Below, one piece after another: positions 8,878 through 17,811 of a DNA stretch of 49,255 bases. The translations under genes were made by a program, and so were the position numbers. The first letter of the stretch is position 1. The number at the start of each line of letters is the position of its first letter. The notes under the pieces were generated by a model. The model saw only the letters and a list, made by a program, of their open reading frames with translations. It did no database searches and was not told where the DNA came from. Origin of the DNA: Pseudomonadales bacterium (GTDB taxonomy: Bacteria > Pseudomonadota > Gammaproteobacteria > Pseudomonadales > Azotimanducaceae); NCBI GenBank assembly GCA_022825925.1, contig JAJDVW010000041.1, positions 1-49,255 on the forward strand, read 5' to 3'.

Positions 8878-9522
8878 TCAAAAGTACTCGGCGATCTCTT
8901 CCGGCGCGGACTTGCCGGTCAGCACGGAGACGTACATGGGGAGCAACGCCATCCGGGCGTCCAGCGATTCGTTGTAGCCGATGGTGTAGTACCCCACCTG
9001 GTGGAAGTACGTGATGCGGGCCCGGATGAAGGCCTCGTCCTCCCCGTAGCCGAAGTCCAGGAAGATGCGCTTGATGTACGCGATCCGCTCCTCGTCCACG
9101 GCCTTGACGACCGCCGAGACGTCGTCGGACGTGCGCGCCCAGTCCCGCATGGCCGACTCGAGCGCCGGATCGAACTCCGACTCGTCGATCCAGAGGTGCA
9201 CCAGCCGCACGAACTCTTCCATGCCCGACGCCGCGTCCCCTCCGACCAGGCGGTCGAACATCTCGTGGCTCTGGCCCCGCCACTGGGAAAGCAGCGTCTC
9301 CAGCAGGTGGTTGCGGTCGCGGAAGTGCCAGTAGAAGCTGCCGCGGGTGACCTTCAGGTCCTCGGCGAGGGGACCGATCTTCACCGCGTCGATGCCGCCG
9401 TTGACCAGCCGCCGCTGCGCGGCGTCCAGCCAGTCCTCCGGGCGCAGCCGGGAGACGGTGCGCAGGCCCCGGTCGTCCAGTCCGGATCCCCGCCCGCGAG
9501 CCGCGACGCCCGATTCACGCAT
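8878..9522 (-). CDS. TetR/AcrR-family transcriptional regulator
   Basis: The product is 214 residues. The N-terminal helix-turn-helix is typical of TetR: DAAQRRLVNGG, then IGPLAEDLKVTRGSFYWHFRDR over about residues 32-70. A helical ligand domain of about 140 residues follows. It is the first gene of a minus-strand unit with two S9 peptidases, the esterase and fic, with a 76-bp gap before the first peptidase. Local control of that unit is a reasonable inference, but I could not identify an operator. The ATG at 9522 has a GGAG about 10 nt upstream. Confidence 0.9.
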   Translation of the reverse strand: MRESGVAARGRGSGLDDRGLRTVSRLRPEDWLDAAQRRLVNGGIDAVKIGPLAEDLKVTRGSFYWHFRDRNHLLETLLSQWRGQSHEMFDRLVGGDAASGMEEFVRLVHLWIDESEFDPALESAMRDWARTSDDVSAVVKAVDEERIAYIKRIFLDFGYGEDEAFIRARITYFHQVGYYTIGYNESLDARMALLPMYVSVLTGKSAPEEIAEYF

Positions 9523-9635
9523 GGCCGCAATTCTCCAGCGGGGCGCTCACCGGTACTCCATCATCGTCATGCAGGCTCCGACGCAGGACGGCCTATTGTC
9601 CCTCAACGACCAGGCTTGACGCGGCACGATCGGGT

Positions 9636-9710
9636 TCATGCGGTCAGTTCGAGAAAACCCCGTGGAGAGAACACTTCGACCGGGCCGTTACAGTCGATGA
9701 CGACTCTCAC
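9636..9710 (-). pseudogene. PIN-family toxin reduced to its two ends by internal deletion
   Basis: A 24-codon frame starts at a GTG that overlaps the antitoxin stop in a GTGA, the usual toxin-antitoxin spacing. Its first eight residues are (M)RVVIDCN, the N-terminal strand and first catalytic Asp of PIN nucleases. The last sixteen, GPVEVFSPRGFLELTA, match the C-terminal end of the same PIN family as I remember it (…GP(V)EV(L)SPR(A)FLEL…). Everything between, about 110-120 residues and the other acidic residues, is missing. The simplest reading is one in-frame internal deletion of the toxin. As given it cannot be an active nuclease. Confidence 0.75.
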
Positions 9711-9997
9711 CCTTGCCGGGCACGACGCGCCTTCCGCGCCTCGGCGATGTCCGCGATCACTTCCGCCATGATCTCGTCCTCGGAGCGCAGGGCGTCTTCC
9801 GGCGTGCGCTCGACGGCATCAAGGATCGCCGCCACACGATCGGCCGTGCCGCGATCCACAACGTCCTTGAGACGGAGGAGGATGCCGTCCCCGACCACGG
9901 TGGCTTCCATCACGTCGCCTTCGCGCAGGTTCAGCCCCTTGCGCAGCTTCGCGGGAATGGTGACCTGATACTTCGGTTTGACGGTAACGAGCGGCAT
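9707..9997 (-). CDS. AbrB/MazE-type (SpoVT-AbrB fold) antitoxin
   Basis: The product is 96 residues. The swapped-hairpin AbrB DNA-binding domain covers residues 1-47: VTVKPKYQVTIPAKLRKGL, then REGD and a VVGDGILLRL strand. The C-terminal half is helical and charged, as expected for the toxin-neutralising tail. It normally binds its own promoter and a PIN ribonuclease. Here the partner is only the deletion scar directly downstream (9636-9710). Palindromic sites at 10026-10053, just upstream of this gene, are likely autoregulatory operators. The ATG at 9997 follows a GGGAGGGTAGG-like site. Confidence 0.9.
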   Translation of the reverse strand: MPLVTVKPKYQVTIPAKLRKGLNLREGDVMEATVVGDGILLRLKDVVDRGTADRVAAILDAVERTPEDALRSEDEIMAEVIADIAEARKARRARQG

Positions 9998-10025
9998 GGA
10001 ATCCTACCCTCCCGTACCGGCGCAG

Positions 10026-10053
10026 AAGTCGCATTTTACGACTTTCTGAAAGT
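10026..10053 (-). promoter_or_regulatory. Overlapping palindromes in the AbrB antitoxin promoter
   Basis: AAGTCG-N7-CGACTT lies at 10026-10044 and overlaps ACTTTC-T-GAAAGT at 10041-10053. Both are exact palindromes built from ACTTT/AAAGT half-sites. On the minus strand a TAAAAT (10033-10038) that could be the -10 box lies inside the first palindrome, about 40 bp upstream of the antitoxin ATG. This fits a negatively autoregulated toxin-antitoxin promoter. That assignment is an inference from position and symmetry. Confidence 0.5.
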
Positions 10054-10115
10054 AGTTCCACTGTGGTGACCGGCCCGCCCGGGCGTCTTTGGTACACCGC
10101 CTTGGGAGAACGCTC

Positions 10116-11661
10116 ATGAGATTCCTGCTGGGGCTTGCCCTGTGCTCCACCGCCGTCGCCTTCGCCGGTGAGCTCCCTGGTGAAACAGTACGGCCGAAGC
10201 ACGAGATCAACCTCTCGAATCCCTACTCCACCGACAGCGTCCCCGCCTACGCCGGCGACCATGCGGCGGTGCACGCCTACATCGACGCCGAGATCGAGGC
10301 GCACATGGCCGCGCTGCAGCGCTGGATGCGCCAGCGCTCCATCAGCGCCCAGAACGTCGGCGTACGCGACATGGCGGAGATGGTGCGCGGCGACTTCGAG
10401 GCGCTCGGCTTCGCCGAGGCGGAACTGGTGAACACCGCCGGCCATCCGGGCGTCTGGGGCTACTACGACGCCGGGGCCGAGAAGACGCTCATGGTCTACA
10501 TGATGTACGACGTGCAGCCCGTGGACCCCGAGGACTGGCGCTCGCCGCCCTTCGAGGCCGCGCTGGTCGACACGCCCCAGGGACGGGCCATCATGGCGCG
10601 GGGCGCCACCAACCAGAAAGGCCCCCAGCGCGCCTTCCTGAACGCCGTGGAAGCCCTACTGGCGGTGGACGGCGAGTTGCCGGTGAACCTGATGATCACC
10701 GCGGAGGGCGAAGAGGAACTCGGCTCGCCGAACTACCCCGAGATCGTCGACCGCTACGAAGCGCGCTTGAAGCAGGCGGACGGCGTGATCTTCCCCATGT
10801 CGGGACAGGACCCGGCGGGCCAGATGAGCATGGTGCTCGGGGTCAAGGGCATCGTCTACTGGGAACTGGAAGCCAGGGGCGGGGCCTGGGGCGGGCCCGT
10901 CGCGGCGGAGATCCACGGTTCCCTCAAGGCGATCGCGGACTCGCCGGTCCTGCGCCTGGCCCAGGCGATCTCGAGCCTGGTCGGCGACGACGGCAACACC
11001 ATCGTGGTGCCCGGCTACTACGACGACGTACGGCCGCCCACGCCGGAGGAGCAGTCGCTGATCGCCGGCTACCTGCAGCAGGCGAACCTGGCGACGCTGC
11101 GCGACATGCTCGGCGTCGAGCGCTGGATCGACGGCATGGACGGGGTCGACGTAATGCACGACCTCATCTACACGCCCACGATGAAACGTCGACGGCATCT
11201 GGGCCGGCTACACCGGCGTGGGCGTCAAGACGATCCTGCCGCACATGGCCACGGCGAAGATGGATTCGCGCCTGCCCGTCGGCATCGATCCCGACGAGGC
11301 CCTGGCGAAGATCCGCGCCCACCTCGACGCGCGGGGTTTCGAGGATGTCGCCATGAACGTGCTGGCCGCCTACCCCGCCTCGCAGACTTCGGTGGACACG
11401 GACCTCGTCCGTTCCGCCATCGCCGTCTACAAGCGCTACGGCGCGACGCCGATCGTCAATCCCCGCGCCGCCGGCAGCGCGCCCTTCTACGAGTTCACCG
11501 ACCGGCTGGGCCTGCCGATGATCCCCTTCGGCCTCGGTCACGGGCGCGGCGCCCATGCCCCCAACGAGGTGTTCGTGGTCGAATCGGCGGGCAAGGTCGC
11601 GGGGCTCGCCGAGATCGAGAAGGCCTACGCCGATCTCCTGTACGCGTTCGCGGCCGACTGA
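10116..11661 (+). pseudogene. Exported M20-family metallopeptidase, frameshifted
   Basis: The ATG at 10116 has a GGGAGA site and opens a signal peptide (MRFLLGLALCSTAVAFAG). The frame reads as an M20 peptidase to about 11183. It then needs the loss of one A in the AAA at 11184-11186 to continue in the second frame to the stop at 11659-11661, giving about 514 residues. Two metal positions differ from classical M20 enzymes. The GHxDV histidine is Met (YMMYDVQP) and the SDDKG aspartate is Asn (GATNQKG). AEGEEELGS and GAHAPNE are kept. I recall subfamilies with this pattern, so it may be a distinct clade. The indel could be a real mutation or a sequencing error. Confidence 0.8.
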
Positions 11662-11672
11662 CCGCGAACGCG
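11643..11672. terminator. Perfect 11-bp hairpin at a convergent gene end
   Basis: CGCGTTCGCGG at 11643-11653 and CCGCGAACGCG at 11662-11672 are exact reverse complements around an 8-nt loop that contains the stop codon of the M20 gene. The TonB receptor gene ends at 11699 from the other side, so the stem is well placed as a bidirectional transcription end. There is no T-tract, so Rho-independent function is uncertain. Confidence 0.45.
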
Positions 11673-11698
11673 CTTGCCCCGAGTGGCCCCGGGCCCCC

Positions 11699-14131
11699 TC
11701 AGAAGCGCACGGTGAGGTTCAGGCCGTAGCTCCTCGGACGGTTGATGTAGGACGAGAACACGATGTTGCCCGCCGGGCCCGTCTGCAGGCGCGACTGATC
11801 GCTCAGCTCGTCCGCCAGGTTCTCGATGGAGAAGATCGCCGACCAGCTCTCGCCCTGCAGGCCGGCGCGCAGGTTGACCAGACTGTAGCCGCTCAACAGC
11901 GAGTCCTCGCTGTTCAGGGCGCTCTGGTACCGCTCGTCTATCCACATGAAGTCCACGCGGGCCACCAGGTCGATGCCAGGCCTGAGCCCCGGATAGAGGA
12001 AGTCCATCGCCAGACTCAGGCTGTACTCGGGCACGTTGGGTAGCTTGTTGCCGTCGTCGATCACGGCCGGAGGACGGCCCAGGGCCTCGCGCACGGCTTC
12101 CGCCAGCGGGGTTTCGTACAACTGGTCCCCGGAGAACTCGGACGCCGTGTAGTTGAACGCGCCGGTGAAGGACACGTAGTCGTTGGCCGCCCAGACCGAC
12201 TCCACCTCGAAGCCGGAGCTCGACGCGTCGCCGGCATTGTCCAGGAGACCTCCCGCGCTGGTGATGAGCAGCACCTGGATCTCGTCCCAGTCGTTGTAGA
12301 AGACGGCCGCGTTGAGCACCAGCCGGCCGTCCAGCAGCGTGTTCTTCAGCCCGACCTCGTAGGCGGTCATCTCGTCCTGGTCGAAACCGACTTCGTCGTT
12401 GGGCACTTCCGGGGCCGTGGCGACGACGAAGGTCGAGTTCAGCCCGCCGTTGCGAATGCCCTTGCTCATCGAGGCGTAGGCGAGCGTCTCCTCGCCGACG
12501 TCCCACTCGATCGAGAGCTTCGGCAGCCACTCTCCTTCGACCGACGTCTTCACCTCCGTGAGATCCTGCAGGCCGACCGCGCTCAGGAGTTGCAGGTTGG
12601 TGATGTAGATCGCCGCGCCACAGGGGTCGTCGGTACCCGCCGCGAAAGTGGGCGGCCGCGGCATGAAGCTCCTCGTCAGGATGCAGGTCGCGAGGATGGG
12701 GTCGTTGCTGGTCTTCGGGTTCTGCGTCGGGGAGGTCAGGTCCTCGTCCATCCAGCGGACGCCGGCGATCAGGCGCAGGTTCTCGGCGACGCTCCACGTG
12801 ACTTCGCCGAACAGCGAGAGCTGCTCGCGGGTGGACGGTCCGCTCTCCACGTCCGAACCGAAGAACAGGTCGCTCCCCGGGCTCGGGATGCCGAGGAGCA
12901 GGTTCCCGAGCGTCGTGAGCGGAAGGATCTGCGGACTGCGCGCGATGGAATAGCCGTAGCCTTCCTGGTCCTTGTAGTACGCGCCCAGGAGCACGTTGAC
13001 CGGCCCGTCGAAGTCGGACACCAGGCGCAGTTCCTGGTTGAAGCTCTCGTCCCGGGCATAGGTCTCGGTGGTGACGTCGAGAATCTGCCCGAACAGGACC
13101 GGACCGGAGTTCTGGCCCTGCACGAAGTCGTATCGGGACCAGAGCAGTTCGCGTTCGTAATAGCCGGTCACCGAAGTGAGCGCGAGCGGGCCGAAGTCGT
13201 ATTCCAGCGTCAGGCTGTAGATCTCGTGGTCGTCCTCCCAGTCCTCGTCGATCGGGCGCTGGCTGAACCGGGGGTCGGCGCGGTCGCCGTCGGCGAGCCA
13301 GTCGCCGGCGTGGTCGTCCTCCGCGAAGTGCGCCACGGCGCGCGCGCGGAATCGGTCGCTCGGCTGCCAGGACACGGAGACGCGGCCTCCCTGGCTCTGG
13401 TAGTCGTTGTAGTCGTCCGTACCCGTCAGGGCGTTGTCGATGAAACCCTCGTCGTCGCGGGTAAAGCCGACCACCCGCACGCCCAGCACGTCGGGCACGA
13501 GCGTGGCATCGATCACCCCCTGCACCGTCAGGGCCTCGCCGCCGTCCTGGACGCTGCCCAGCCTGGCGTTCACCGTGCCGCGAACGCCCGCTTCCAGGGT
13601 GGGCGTATTGCTGAAGTAGCGCACGGTGCCACCTACCGAACCCTCGCCGAAGTAGGTCGGCTGCGGCCCCCGGAGCACTTCGATACGGCTCATGTCGAAC
13701 GGGTTGACGTCCCGCTGGCGGGAGCTTGCGGCCTGAATCGGCACGGCGTCGACAAACTGGCTGACCACCGGCTGCGAGCCGAGGATGTCCAGCGTGCCCT
13801 GGTTGACGATCTTCGCCACGCCGCGAATGGACACCTCGTTCGCGTTCGGGCCCCGGTAGGTGAAGTCCAGTCCCGCCGTACGGCGCGCGATGTCGCCGAA
13901 GTCGACCATGCCCGCCCGTTCGATCTCGTCCTGGGCGATGGCGCGGATGCTCTGGCCGATGTCCTGGGCGCTCTCCTCGCGCAGACGCGCCGTCACCACG
14001 ATCTCCTCGATCACGCCCGCGCTGTCGTCAGATTGCTGCGCCAGTGCGGGTGTACCGACGCTGGCCGCCAGAACCGTGCCGCAAAGCACGACCCCGGTCA
14101 GGCTGCTGAAACCGTGCCGGGTCTGGTTCAT
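11699..14131 (-). CDS. TonB-dependent outer-membrane receptor
   Basis: The product is 810 residues from the ATG at 14131. It has a signal peptide ending near TPALAQQ, a TonB-box-like EEIVVTARLRE, a plug domain beginning with QDIGQSIRAIAQDEI, and a large beta-barrel. It ends in the aromatic-terminated strand SYGLNLTVRF, as outer-membrane barrels do. Such receptors import scarce substrates using the proton motive force through TonB-ExbBD. The ATG overlaps the soxG stop by 4 bp (ATGA), so it is translated as part of the sarcosine oxidase operon. The substrate may therefore be sarcosine, a betaine or an N-methylated peptide rather than a siderophore. That is inference from the coupling alone. Confidence 0.93.
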   Translation of the reverse strand: MNQTRHGFSSLTGVVLCGTVLAASVGTPALAQQSDDSAGVIEEIVVTARLREESAQDIGQSIRAIAQDEIERAGMVDFGDIARRTAGLDFTYRGPNANEVSIRGVAKIVNQGTLDILGSQPVVSQFVDAVPIQAASSRQRDVNPFDMSRIEVLRGPQPTYFGEGSVGGTVRYFSNTPTLEAGVRGTVNARLGSVQDGGEALTVQGVIDATLVPDVLGVRVVGFTRDDEGFIDNALTGTDDYNDYQSQGGRVSVSWQPSDRFRARAVAHFAEDDHAGDWLADGDRADPRFSQRPIDEDWEDDHEIYSLTLEYDFGPLALTSVTGYYERELLWSRYDFVQGQNSGPVLFGQILDVTTETYARDESFNQELRLVSDFDGPVNVLLGAYYKDQEGYGYSIARSPQILPLTTLGNLLLGIPSPGSDLFFGSDVESGPSTREQLSLFGEVTWSVAENLRLIAGVRWMDEDLTSPTQNPKTSNDPILATCILTRSFMPRPPTFAAGTDDPCGAAIYITNLQLLSAVGLQDLTEVKTSVEGEWLPKLSIEWDVGEETLAYASMSKGIRNGGLNSTFVVATAPEVPNDEVGFDQDEMTAYEVGLKNTLLDGRLVLNAAVFYNDWDEIQVLLITSAGGLLDNAGDASSSGFEVESVWAANDYVSFTGAFNYTASEFSGDQLYETPLAEAVREALGRPPAVIDDGNKLPNVPEYSLSLAMDFLYPGLRPGIDLVARVDFMWIDERYQSALNSEDSLLSGYSLVNLRAGLQGESWSAIFSIENLADELSDQSRLQTGPAGNIVFSSYINRPRSYGLNLTVRF

Positions 14132-14667
14132 CTCGTTCTCCTGTTGTTTGACTGTGTCGCCACGTTGCCGGCGACGACGGCCGTATCCTCCAGCCAGTCG
14201 CGCAGGTACTTCCCGTAGCCCCGGTCGACATAGATTTCGAACTCGTCCGCCCCGATGGCCACCACGGCGGCAGCAAGCTGTGCAAAGCGGGTCGGGCGGC
14301 AACCGCCCGGCGGGAAACCGGACGGGCGAAAGTCCAGTGCCGCGCCCGCAGCGAGCACCTCGCGGACATCCCCGCCCGCGACGCGCAGAACCGAAAAGGC
14401 CGCCGACTGATCGACCGCGTTGTGGAGCACGCCGGCAAGCTCCGCCGCGCAGCGTTCGATCATGACGGCTGCCGTTTGCCGCGCGCTCGCCAGCAGCCAG
14501 TGATCGGGGCCGAGCCAGAGGCTCTGCGGATCCTCGCCCACGACGCCCAGCGGCGGCGCGAGTTGCAGGCGCCGGGCCGCCTCGCCGGCCGCCCGCCGCG
14601 CAACCCGGATCGAAACCAGCGCGCGGTCCGCCGCCGGCTCGATGCGGATGTCCAACCCCTCAGGCAC
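14128..14667 (-). CDS. soxG: Sarcosine oxidase subunit gamma
   Basis: The product is 179 residues and matches the SoxG family. Landmarks are LGPDHWLLAS, VDQSAAFSVLRVAGGDVREVLAAG and the C-terminal YVDRGYGKYLRDWLED. It is one of the two small subunits of the heterotetrameric enzyme. That enzyme oxidises sarcosine with oxygen and tetrahydrofolate to glycine, 5,10-methylene-THF and hydrogen peroxide in the cytoplasm. The gene overlaps soxA by 8 bp upstream and the TonB receptor by 4 bp downstream. Confidence 0.93.
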   Translation of the reverse strand: MPEGLDIRIEPAADRALVSIRVARRAAGEAARRLQLAPPLGVVGEDPQSLWLGPDHWLLASARQTAAVMIERCAAELAGVLHNAVDQSAAFSVLRVAGGDVREVLAAGAALDFRPSGFPPGGCRPTRFAQLAAAVVAIGADEFEIYVDRGYGKYLRDWLEDTAVVAGNVATQSNNRRTR

Positions 14668-17509
14668 GCATCCGCTCCCCCGCCGGATCGTAGAAGCAGG
14701 GCTCGACGACGCGCGCGGGCGTGGTGCGGCCGTCGTCGTAGACGAGCACCTCTTCGCCCTTGCGCCCGAAGCCGCCTTCGATCAGGCCGATGCCGATGGC
14801 CTTGTTCAGGGTGGGGCTCCGGCAGGCGCTCGTGACGAAACCCTCGCTCCGCAGTGCCCCGTTGCCGCCCGTCACGACGTGGGCGCCGGCCGCGACGCTC
14901 CCGTTCGGGTCCAGGAGCTCGAACCCCACCAGCTGGCGGCGGTCCCCCCGCCGGTCGTTGGGCCGCGCCAGCGACCGGGCGCCGATGAAGTCGCGCCGCT
15001 TTCGGGCGACCACCCCGCCGAACCCGATGTCCAGGGGGTTCGTCGTGCCGTCCGTGTCGACGCCGACGTGAATGAACCCCTTTTCCGTGCGCAGCACCAT
15101 CAGCGCCTCGACTCCGACGGGCACGACCTCCGCGGAGTCCGTCCCCGACCGGAGCCGTTCGAAGACCGACGCGGCGCGGTTCGACGGAACGCTGAGTTCG
15201 TAGCTCTGCTCGCCGGAAAAGCTCACGCGCTGCAGGCGATACGGCGTGCCGTCGGCGAACCGGTCCTCGGCGAAGCTCATGTGGGGAAAGCTGGCGGTCG
15301 ACAGGTCCATCATCCCCGGCAACGCCTGCAGCACGCCGCGCGCGTCCGGGCCGGCGAGCGTGGCCACCGCCCATTGGGACGTGACGTTGCTCAGCACCAC
15401 CTCGAGGTCGAAATACTCGCACTGGCGCCATTCCTCGAGCCAGGCCGCGACACGGTCCGCGTTGCCCGACGTGGTGTTGACCAGGTAGTGATCCTCGGCG
15501 ATGCGGACGAACACGCCATCGTCCATGACGATGCCGTTCTCGTTCAGCATCAGGCCGTAGCGCACCCGACCGGGCTTGAGGGTCAGGGCGTTGTTGACGT
15601 AGATGCGGTCGAGGAACGTCGCCGCATCCGGCCCCCGGACTTCGATCTTGCCGAGCGGCGAGCCGTCGAAGAGCCCCGCCGACCGCCGCACCGCCAGCAC
15701 CTCGCGGGCGATCGCCGCGTCGCGGTCGGGGCCGTAGCAGGCGGGCCGCTTCCAGCTCCCGTAGTCGTCGAACACGGCGCCCTGCGCGGCATGCCAGTCA
15801 TGGGCTGCCAGCAGTTTCGGGGGCAGGTAGAAGTCGCCGCGCCGGTTGCCGGCGATCGCGCCCATGCTCACCGGCGCGAACTGCGGCCGGCTGGTGGTCG
15901 TGCCCACCTCGCCAGGCGCCCTCCCGGTCAGTTGCCCGAGCAGGGCCAGGGCGTTCAGGTTGCTCGTCTTGCCCTGGTCCACCGCCATGCCGGCCGTGGT
16001 GTAGCGTTTCATGTGCTCGACGGAGACGTAGTTCTCGCGCACGGCAAGCTCGATGTCCGCGACCGTCACGTCGTGCTGGAAGTCCACCCATTGCCGGCCG
16101 GTGCGCCCCGGAGCGGCCGTGCATGGACGGACCGGCGAGCCGTCCCCCGGGGCGAAGCTGCCGCTCGCGGCGCCGACCGTCTCCCATCCCTCGGGATCCC
16201 GGTCCGGCACGAAGCCGTGCAACGCCGCCTCGTAGCGCAGCTTGCCGCCCGCCTGGGAGTAGAGCTGCGTTGCGGGGTTCATGCCCCCGGACATGGCGAT
16301 GGCGTCGCAGTCCACCTGCCGCACCGATCCGTCGCGGTCGGCGAAGCGCAACGCCCGCGCGCCGCGCGATCCCCTTGCCGTAAGCGGCGCGGCCCCGCGG
16401 TACACCGGGATGTCGCGCTCCTCCGCGGCGTCGAGCAGACCGGCTTCGACCTCGTCGCGCGTGTCGACCATGGCGCACACGGGCGTTCCCGCATCGTGCA
16501 CGGCGAGCACCGAGCGCCACCCGGCATCGTTGTTGAGCACGCCGGCGACGCGCCGGCCGCAGTCCACGCCGAAGCGGGTCGCGTACTTGTGCACCGCGCC
16601 GGCCAGCATCACGCCCGGCAGGTCGTTGTTGCCGAACAGCATCGGCTGTTCGAACGCGCCGGCGGCCAGCACGACGTGCCCGGCGCGTACCTTGCAGAAG
16701 CTCTCCACGGCGCCGTCGCCCCGCCAGGCCGCGCCGCGATCATGGATCGTGAGGACGTTGTGGTCATAGCATCCCGCGACGGTCGCATTGGCCATGAGCC
16801 GGACGTTGTCCATGTCGGCGAGTTCGGCAAGCGCCGCTGCCAGCCATTCGTCCGAACCGACGCCCTCGATCTCCATGGGGTCGTGGAGCAGCGAACCGCC
16901 GAACTCCGTGTCCTGCTCGACCAGCAGCACGTCTTCGCCCCTACGGCCTGCCGCAAGCGCGGCCATGAGACCCGACGGGCCGGAACCGACCACGAGCACC
17001 GCGCAGTGGCCGTGCAGGTGCCGGTAGCGCGTGGCGTCCGCACCGCCCGGCACGCGCCCGATGCCGCCCACCCGGCGCACCGCCCACTCGAACGCGCGCC
17101 AGTCCGGCCACTTGAACATCTTGTAGTAGAAACCGGCGGGCCACAGCGCGCGCGTGAAGTCGAGCACGCGCCCGAGGTCGAAGTTGACGGACGGAAAGCG
17201 GTTCTGGGAGCGGACCTCCAGCCCGTCGAGCAGGGGCATGGCGGTGGCGCGGACCGTCGGAATCCTCCCCGACCCCCAGTCCACGGTCACGAGCGCGTTG
17301 GGTTCCTCGATGCCCGCGGTCAGCACGCCGCGGGGGCGGTGGAACTTCATGCCGCGCCCCACGACCCGCACGCCGTTGGCGAGCAGCGCCGACGCCAGGG
17401 TGTCGCCGGGATGACCGAGACAGCGGCGCCCGTCGAACGTGAACGCGAAGCTGCGCGTCCGGTCGATACGGCCGCCTTCGGGCTTGCGGAAGGGCTGCGC
17501 CGCGCTCAT
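14660..17509 (-). CDS. soxA: Sarcosine oxidase subunit alpha
   Basis: The product is 949 residues. In order it has a ferredoxin-like N-terminal segment (GHPGDTLASALLANG, GRGMKFHRPRG), an NAD-binding Rossmann fold (VVGSGPSGLMAALAAGRRG, then LLVEQD), and a C-terminal aminomethyltransferase-like domain. The last binds folate and takes up the methyl-derived carbon. Length and order are as in classical SoxA. It overlaps soxD by 4 bp (ATGA) and soxG by 8 bp. The frame is intact over its whole length. Confidence 0.96.
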   Translation of the reverse strand: MSAAQPFRKPEGGRIDRTRSFAFTFDGRRCLGHPGDTLASALLANGVRVVGRGMKFHRPRGVLTAGIEEPNALVTVDWGSGRIPTVRATAMPLLDGLEVRSQNRFPSVNFDLGRVLDFTRALWPAGFYYKMFKWPDWRAFEWAVRRVGGIGRVPGGADATRYRHLHGHCAVLVVGSGPSGLMAALAAGRRGEDVLLVEQDTEFGGSLLHDPMEIEGVGSDEWLAAALAELADMDNVRLMANATVAGCYDHNVLTIHDRGAAWRGDGAVESFCKVRAGHVVLAAGAFEQPMLFGNNDLPGVMLAGAVHKYATRFGVDCGRRVAGVLNNDAGWRSVLAVHDAGTPVCAMVDTRDEVEAGLLDAAEERDIPVYRGAAPLTARGSRGARALRFADRDGSVRQVDCDAIAMSGGMNPATQLYSQAGGKLRYEAALHGFVPDRDPEGWETVGAASGSFAPGDGSPVRPCTAAPGRTGRQWVDFQHDVTVADIELAVRENYVSVEHMKRYTTAGMAVDQGKTSNLNALALLGQLTGRAPGEVGTTTSRPQFAPVSMGAIAGNRRGDFYLPPKLLAAHDWHAAQGAVFDDYGSWKRPACYGPDRDAAIAREVLAVRRSAGLFDGSPLGKIEVRGPDAATFLDRIYVNNALTLKPGRVRYGLMLNENGIVMDDGVFVRIAEDHYLVNTTSGNADRVAAWLEEWRQCEYFDLEVVLSNVTSQWAVATLAGPDARGVLQALPGMMDLSTASFPHMSFAEDRFADGTPYRLQRVSFSGEQSYELSVPSNRAASVFERLRSGTDSAEVVPVGVEALMVLRTEKGFIHVGVDTDGTTNPLDIGFGGVVARKRRDFIGARSLARPNDRRGDRRQLVGFELLDPNGSVAAGAHVVTGGNGALRSEGFVTSACRSPTLNKAIGIGLIEGGFGRKGEEVLVYDDGRTTPARVVEPCFYDPAGERMRA

Positions 17510-17811
17510 CCGCCGGTCTCGGCGCTCGCGCCGTCCACGTCATCGAGGACGGGGCGGGCCTCGCCGACCCGGTAGACCGCGTGAACCCTGTGCGTCACGG
17601 TGTCGCGCACCACCTGGAACCACTGGTTGCAGCCGTAACTGTGACACCAGCGCTCGTGTACGAGCCCCTTCGGGTTGTCGCGGTTGAACAGATAGTCCGC
17701 CCATTCGGCATCGCTGGCTTCGGCCGGTGGAATCTCCTGCAGCGCTTCGCCGCCGTAACGGAACTCCGCCTCGTCGCGTTCGCCGCAGAACGGACAGGGA
17801 ATCGTGAGCAT
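17506..17811 (-). CDS. soxD: Sarcosine oxidase subunit delta
   Basis: The product is 101 residues and begins MLTIPCPFCGERDEAEF. The cysteines of CPFCGERDE and the later CHSYGCNQWF fit the zinc site of SoxD. The start at 17811 is fixed by the overlap TGATG with the soxB stop. It is short and easily missed because another frame on the same strand is open across soxB and soxD. It is a structural subunit of the sarcosine oxidase heterotetramer. Confidence 0.94.
   Translation of the reverse strand: MLTIPCPFCGERDEAEFRYGGEALQEIPPAEASDAEWADYLFNRDNPKGLVHERWCHSYGCNQWFQVVRDTVTHRVHAVYRVGEARPVLDDVDGASAETGG

Noticed and set aside
9523..9635. TetR operator upstream of the regulator gene
   Set aside because: No convincing palindrome is present in this gap.
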